From: Paenarthrobacter nicotinovorans
Lineage (GTDB): Bacteria > Actinomycetota > Actinomycetes > Actinomycetales > Micrococcaceae
Length of the DNA stretch: 64,000 bases
Assembly: GCF_007670255.1 (NCBI RefSeq)
Contig: NZ_SZVS01000005.1
Coordinates: forward strand, 124,001 to 188,000
Reading direction: 5' to 3'
Positions 62,366-64,000 of the stretch are shown in pieces (positions within the stretch are counted from its first letter, which is position 1; every line of letters begins with the position of its first letter). The notes under the pieces were generated by a model. That model had not been told where the DNA came from. It saw only the letters and a list, made by a program, of their open reading frames with translations, and searched no databases. The translations under genes and the position numbers were made by a program.

Positions 62366-62962
62366 ATGTTCGTCAAAGTGTGCGGCTTGAGCACGCCCGA
62401 ATCCGTGCGCGAAGCCGTCGACGCCGGTGCGGACGCCGTCGGTTTCGTCCTCACCGCCAGCCCGCGTGAAGTCAGCCCGGACCAGGTCCGCATTCTGCTT
62501 CCCTTGGTCCCTTCTTCGGTGAAGCCCGTGGGGGTTTTCCGTCACGAGTCCGCCGCCGATGCCGTGGATACTGCCCGCGCCGCCGGCCTCGAATGGGTCC
62601 AGCTTCACGGTCACCGCACTGCCGACGACGTCAAAACAGTGCACGACGCCGGGATGCGGGTTATCAGGGCCGTCACCATGGGTGCCTCCCCGGACGCATT
62701 CGCTGACCTGGGCGAGGATGTTTTCCTGATCGATGCTGCCGTGCCGGGGTCGGGGGAGTCCTGGGACTACGCGTCCGTTCGCGAAAAGGGGCTCGACGGC
62801 CGTGAATGGTTGCTCGCCGGTGGCTTGGAGCCTGGCAACGTCGCCTTCGCCGCCGCGGCTGCAGGGGCCTGGGGCGTGGATGTTTCCTCGGGCGTTGAAT
62901 CGTCGCGGGGTGTGAAGGACCTGGCCAAGATCCGCGCGTTCGTCCAAGCCGCCAAAGCCTGA
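62366..62962 (+). CDS. trpF: Phosphoribosylanthranilate isomerase
   Basis: Third step of tryptophan synthesis: isomerises N-(5-phosphoribosyl)anthranilate. 198 residues. The catalytic Cys6 is in V-C-G-L-S, and the general acid Asp in F-L-I-D-A; the phosphate loop A-G-G-L-E-P-G-N and the V-D-V-S-S-G-V-E end are standard. The ATG at 62366 follows GGGAGG, so the longer frame from 62315 is not used. It stands apart from other trp genes, as often in actinobacteria. Confidence 0.94.
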   Translation: MFVKVCGLSTPESVREAVDAGADAVGFVLTASPREVSPDQVRILLPLVPSSVKPVGVFRHESAADAVDTARAAGLEWVQLHGHRTADDVKTVHDAGMRVIRAVTMGASPDAFADLGEDVFLIDAAVPGSGESWDYASVREKGLDGREWLLAGGLEPGNVAFAAAAAGAWGVDVSSGVESSRGVKDLAKIRAFVQAAKA

Positions 62963-63107
62963 CCCTCTCTCACATCCCCTTGGGTTGAGCCGAGCCCTCT
63001 CTCACGTCCCCCTGGGTTGAGCCGATCCCTCTCTCACATCCCCTTGGGTTGATCCCGGCCCTCTCTCACGTCCCCTTGGGTTGAGCCGAACCCTCACTCA
63101 CGTCCCG
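62963..63107 (+). repeat. Tandem array A, 32-bp period
   Basis: Five units start at 62963, 62995, 63027, 63059 and 63091 (the last partial), 32 bp apart. Each begins CCCTCTCTCACATCCCC (or CACG) followed by a 15-base part close to TTGGGTTGAGCCGAG. It begins right after the trpF stop. Confidence 0.85.
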
Positions 63108-63115
63108 ATTGGTAG

Positions 63116-63230
63116 TGATGGAGGGTTGGGGTGATGGTGCGGGGATGTGATGGAGGGTTGGGCTGAAGTGGTGGGGATGTGATGGAGGGTTGGGGTGATG
63201 GTGTGGGGATGTGATGGAGGGTTGGCGGGG
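63116..63230 (-). repeat. Tandem array B, 32-bp period, opposite orientation
   Basis: Four units start at 63116, 63148, 63180 and 63212 (the last partial), 32 bp apart. On the minus strand each reads CCCTCCATCACATCCCC followed by a 15-base part close to GCACCATCACCCCAA. The first 17 bases are shared with array A; the 15-base part is not. Confidence 0.85.
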
Positions 63231-63298
63231 CAAAGTCAGGGGAAGTTCAGGGCAGACCCCGAGCCCTTTTGTCGGGGCCACAGGGCAGAATGAAGAGT

Positions 63299-63700
63299 AT
63301 GAAAACGCTGCTCAACATCATCTGGCTTGTCTTCGGTGGCTTCTGGTTGGCCTTGGGGTACTTCGCGGCTGGAATCATTTGCTGCGTCCTCATCGTGACC
63401 ATCCCATGGGGCATCGCATCGTTCCGGATCGGCGCATACTGCCTGTGGCCTTTCGGGCAGATGGTGGTGGAGAAGCCGGGCGGATCCGGGGTGTTCGCGC
63501 TCCTGGGCAACGTCATTTGGTTGCTGGTGGCGGGCATCTGGATTGCCATCGGACACGTCGTCACGGCGTTCGCCATGGCCATCACCATCGTGGGAATTCC
63601 GTTGGCCATCGCCAACCTGAAGCTGATCCCGGTATCGCTCATGCCCCTCGGAAAGCAGATCGTGCCCACCAACCAGCCGTTCGTCAGCTCCTACCGCTAG
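63299..63700 (+). CDS. YccF-domain inner membrane protein
   Basis: 133 residues with two copies of the YccF domain, each with a double-glycine/tryptophan pattern (I-I-W-L-V-F-G-G-F-W-L-A-L-G and V-I-W-L-L-V-A-G-I-W-I-A-I-G) followed by T-I-P-W-G or T-I-V-G-I-P. Four to five helices. Function unknown. The ATG at 63299 fits the family start. Its end overlaps the convergent partial gene by four bases. Confidence 0.9.
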   Translation: MKTLLNIIWLVFGGFWLALGYFAAGIICCVLIVTIPWGIASFRIGAYCLWPFGQMVVEKPGGSGVFALLGNVIWLLVAGIWIAIGHVVTAFAMAITIVGIPLAIANLKLIPVSLMPLGKQIVPTNQPFVSSYR

Positions 63701-64000
63701 GAAACGACAACCGATCCCGTCCGCAGATCAATCTGGAACGTGCGCTCCCGACGCACCGACCCGCCGTCGGCCTCCACCGCGAAGCAGAGTTCCAACAAGT
63801 CCCGAGCGAGATCTGGTGCGGTGATCGTGTACGTCGGCGTGAAGTAGAGGGCGTGTTCACCGGGCTGCAGGTCCGCCGACGGGAAGTCGGCCGGGTTGCG
63901 GTGCGGCCCTTGAAGTTCGACGCCGGTCATCGCCTTCCCGGAGCAGTTGCGGGCGCGTCCGGTGAAGGCAAGGATGTCTCCGGCTTTGTAGCCCGGGATA
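63697..64000 (-). CDS. C-terminal fragment with a DUF11/DUF7507-like domain, cut by the window edge
   Basis: The frame is open from the right edge to a stop at 63697 (101 codons visible). The segment Y-K-A-G-D-I-L-A-F, then L-Q-P-G-E-H and Y-T-I-T-A-P-D-L-A matches the repeat domain (DUF11/DUF7507-like) found in many copies in large actinobacterial surface proteins. A Met codon at 63930 is internal, so it is not taken as the start. Probably the last domain of a longer cell-surface protein. Confidence 0.6.
   Translation of the reverse strand, partial: IPGYKAGDILAFTGRARNCSGKAMTGVELQGPHRNPADFPSADLQPGEHALYFTPTYTITAPDLARDLLELCFAVEADGGSVRRERTFQIDLRTGSVVVS

Noticed and set aside
62963..63230. CRISPR-like array
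   Set aside because: The period is 32 bp, the part that would be a spacer is nearly identical from unit to unit within each array, and no cas gene is present; tandem repeats fit better.

Overview
This is a 64 kb chromosomal window from a high-GC Gram-positive bacterium, most likely Arthrobacter, Paenarthrobacter or a close Micrococcaceae relative. The pointers are GC-rich codon use with many GTG starts, an amine oxidase that aligns almost end to end with the Arthrobacter globiformis phenylethylamine oxidase as I remember it, a dnaK-grpE-dnaJ-hspR operon with HAIR operators, ECF41 and SigL-type sigma factors, and a maltokinase cap-like protein. The genus call is inference. I saw no rRNA, tRNA, insertion sequence, phage block or CRISPR array.

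Layout. 0-6 kb: end of an MMPL exporter, thioredoxin reductase, prephenate dehydratase, an aldehyde dehydrogenase and a LysE exporter. 6.0-7.5 kb: a two-gene AbiE-like module (excisionase-type HTH protein plus AbiEii-like nucleotidyltransferase) behind two matching inverted repeats. 7.5-12.1 kb: TetR regulator, copper amine oxidase, small histidine-rich membrane protein and an APC permease, an amine-use block. 12.1-13.5 kb: ECF41 sigma factor with its carboxymuconolactone-decarboxylase-like partner and a matching promoter. 13.6-20.5 kb: zinc alcohol dehydrogenase, then a TetR-controlled acid catabolism operon (SDR, thiolase, MFS, acyl-CoA ligase). 20.5-26.1 kb: aminotransferase, a lone Pvc16-like protein, a self-regulated TetR/epimerase pair, and MpaB-like and DUF817 proteins. 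26.1-30.4 kb: heat-shock operon. 30.4-36.7 kb: small envelope proteins, a GNAT acetyltransferase and a GntR-MFS pair. 36.7-44.9 kb: SNF2/SWIM helicase, an acidic DMP19-like protein, an ABC-2 exporter, and an AbiEi/DUF559 fusion. 45.1-47 kb: SigL-like sigma/anti-sigma operon divergent from a lipoprotein gene, with back-to-back matching promoters. 47-54.2 kb: trmB, an orphan RHH protein, transporters and an M20 amidohydrolase with a divergent Lrp regulator. 54.2-59 kb: methyltransferase, soxR with an MFS target, and a DEAD-box helicase with a long structured leader. 59-64 kb: metallo-hydrolase, aldo/keto reductase, a paired SMR guanidinium exporter behind a guanidine-III riboswitch, hutD, trpF, a mirrored 32-bp tandem repeat array, yccF, and a fragment running off the right edge.

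Two themes stand out. First, regulation can be read directly: TetR, GntR, SoxR, HspR and RHH operators, two kinds of ECF promoter and a riboswitch each sit beside the gene expected to use them. Second, many gene ends carry unusually long stem-loops (16-33 bp arms), three of which share conserved outer arms but have different, still self-complementary, inner stems. The best candidates for less-described biology are the HTH/nucleotidyltransferase module, the shared-arm hairpin family and the mirrored repeat array.
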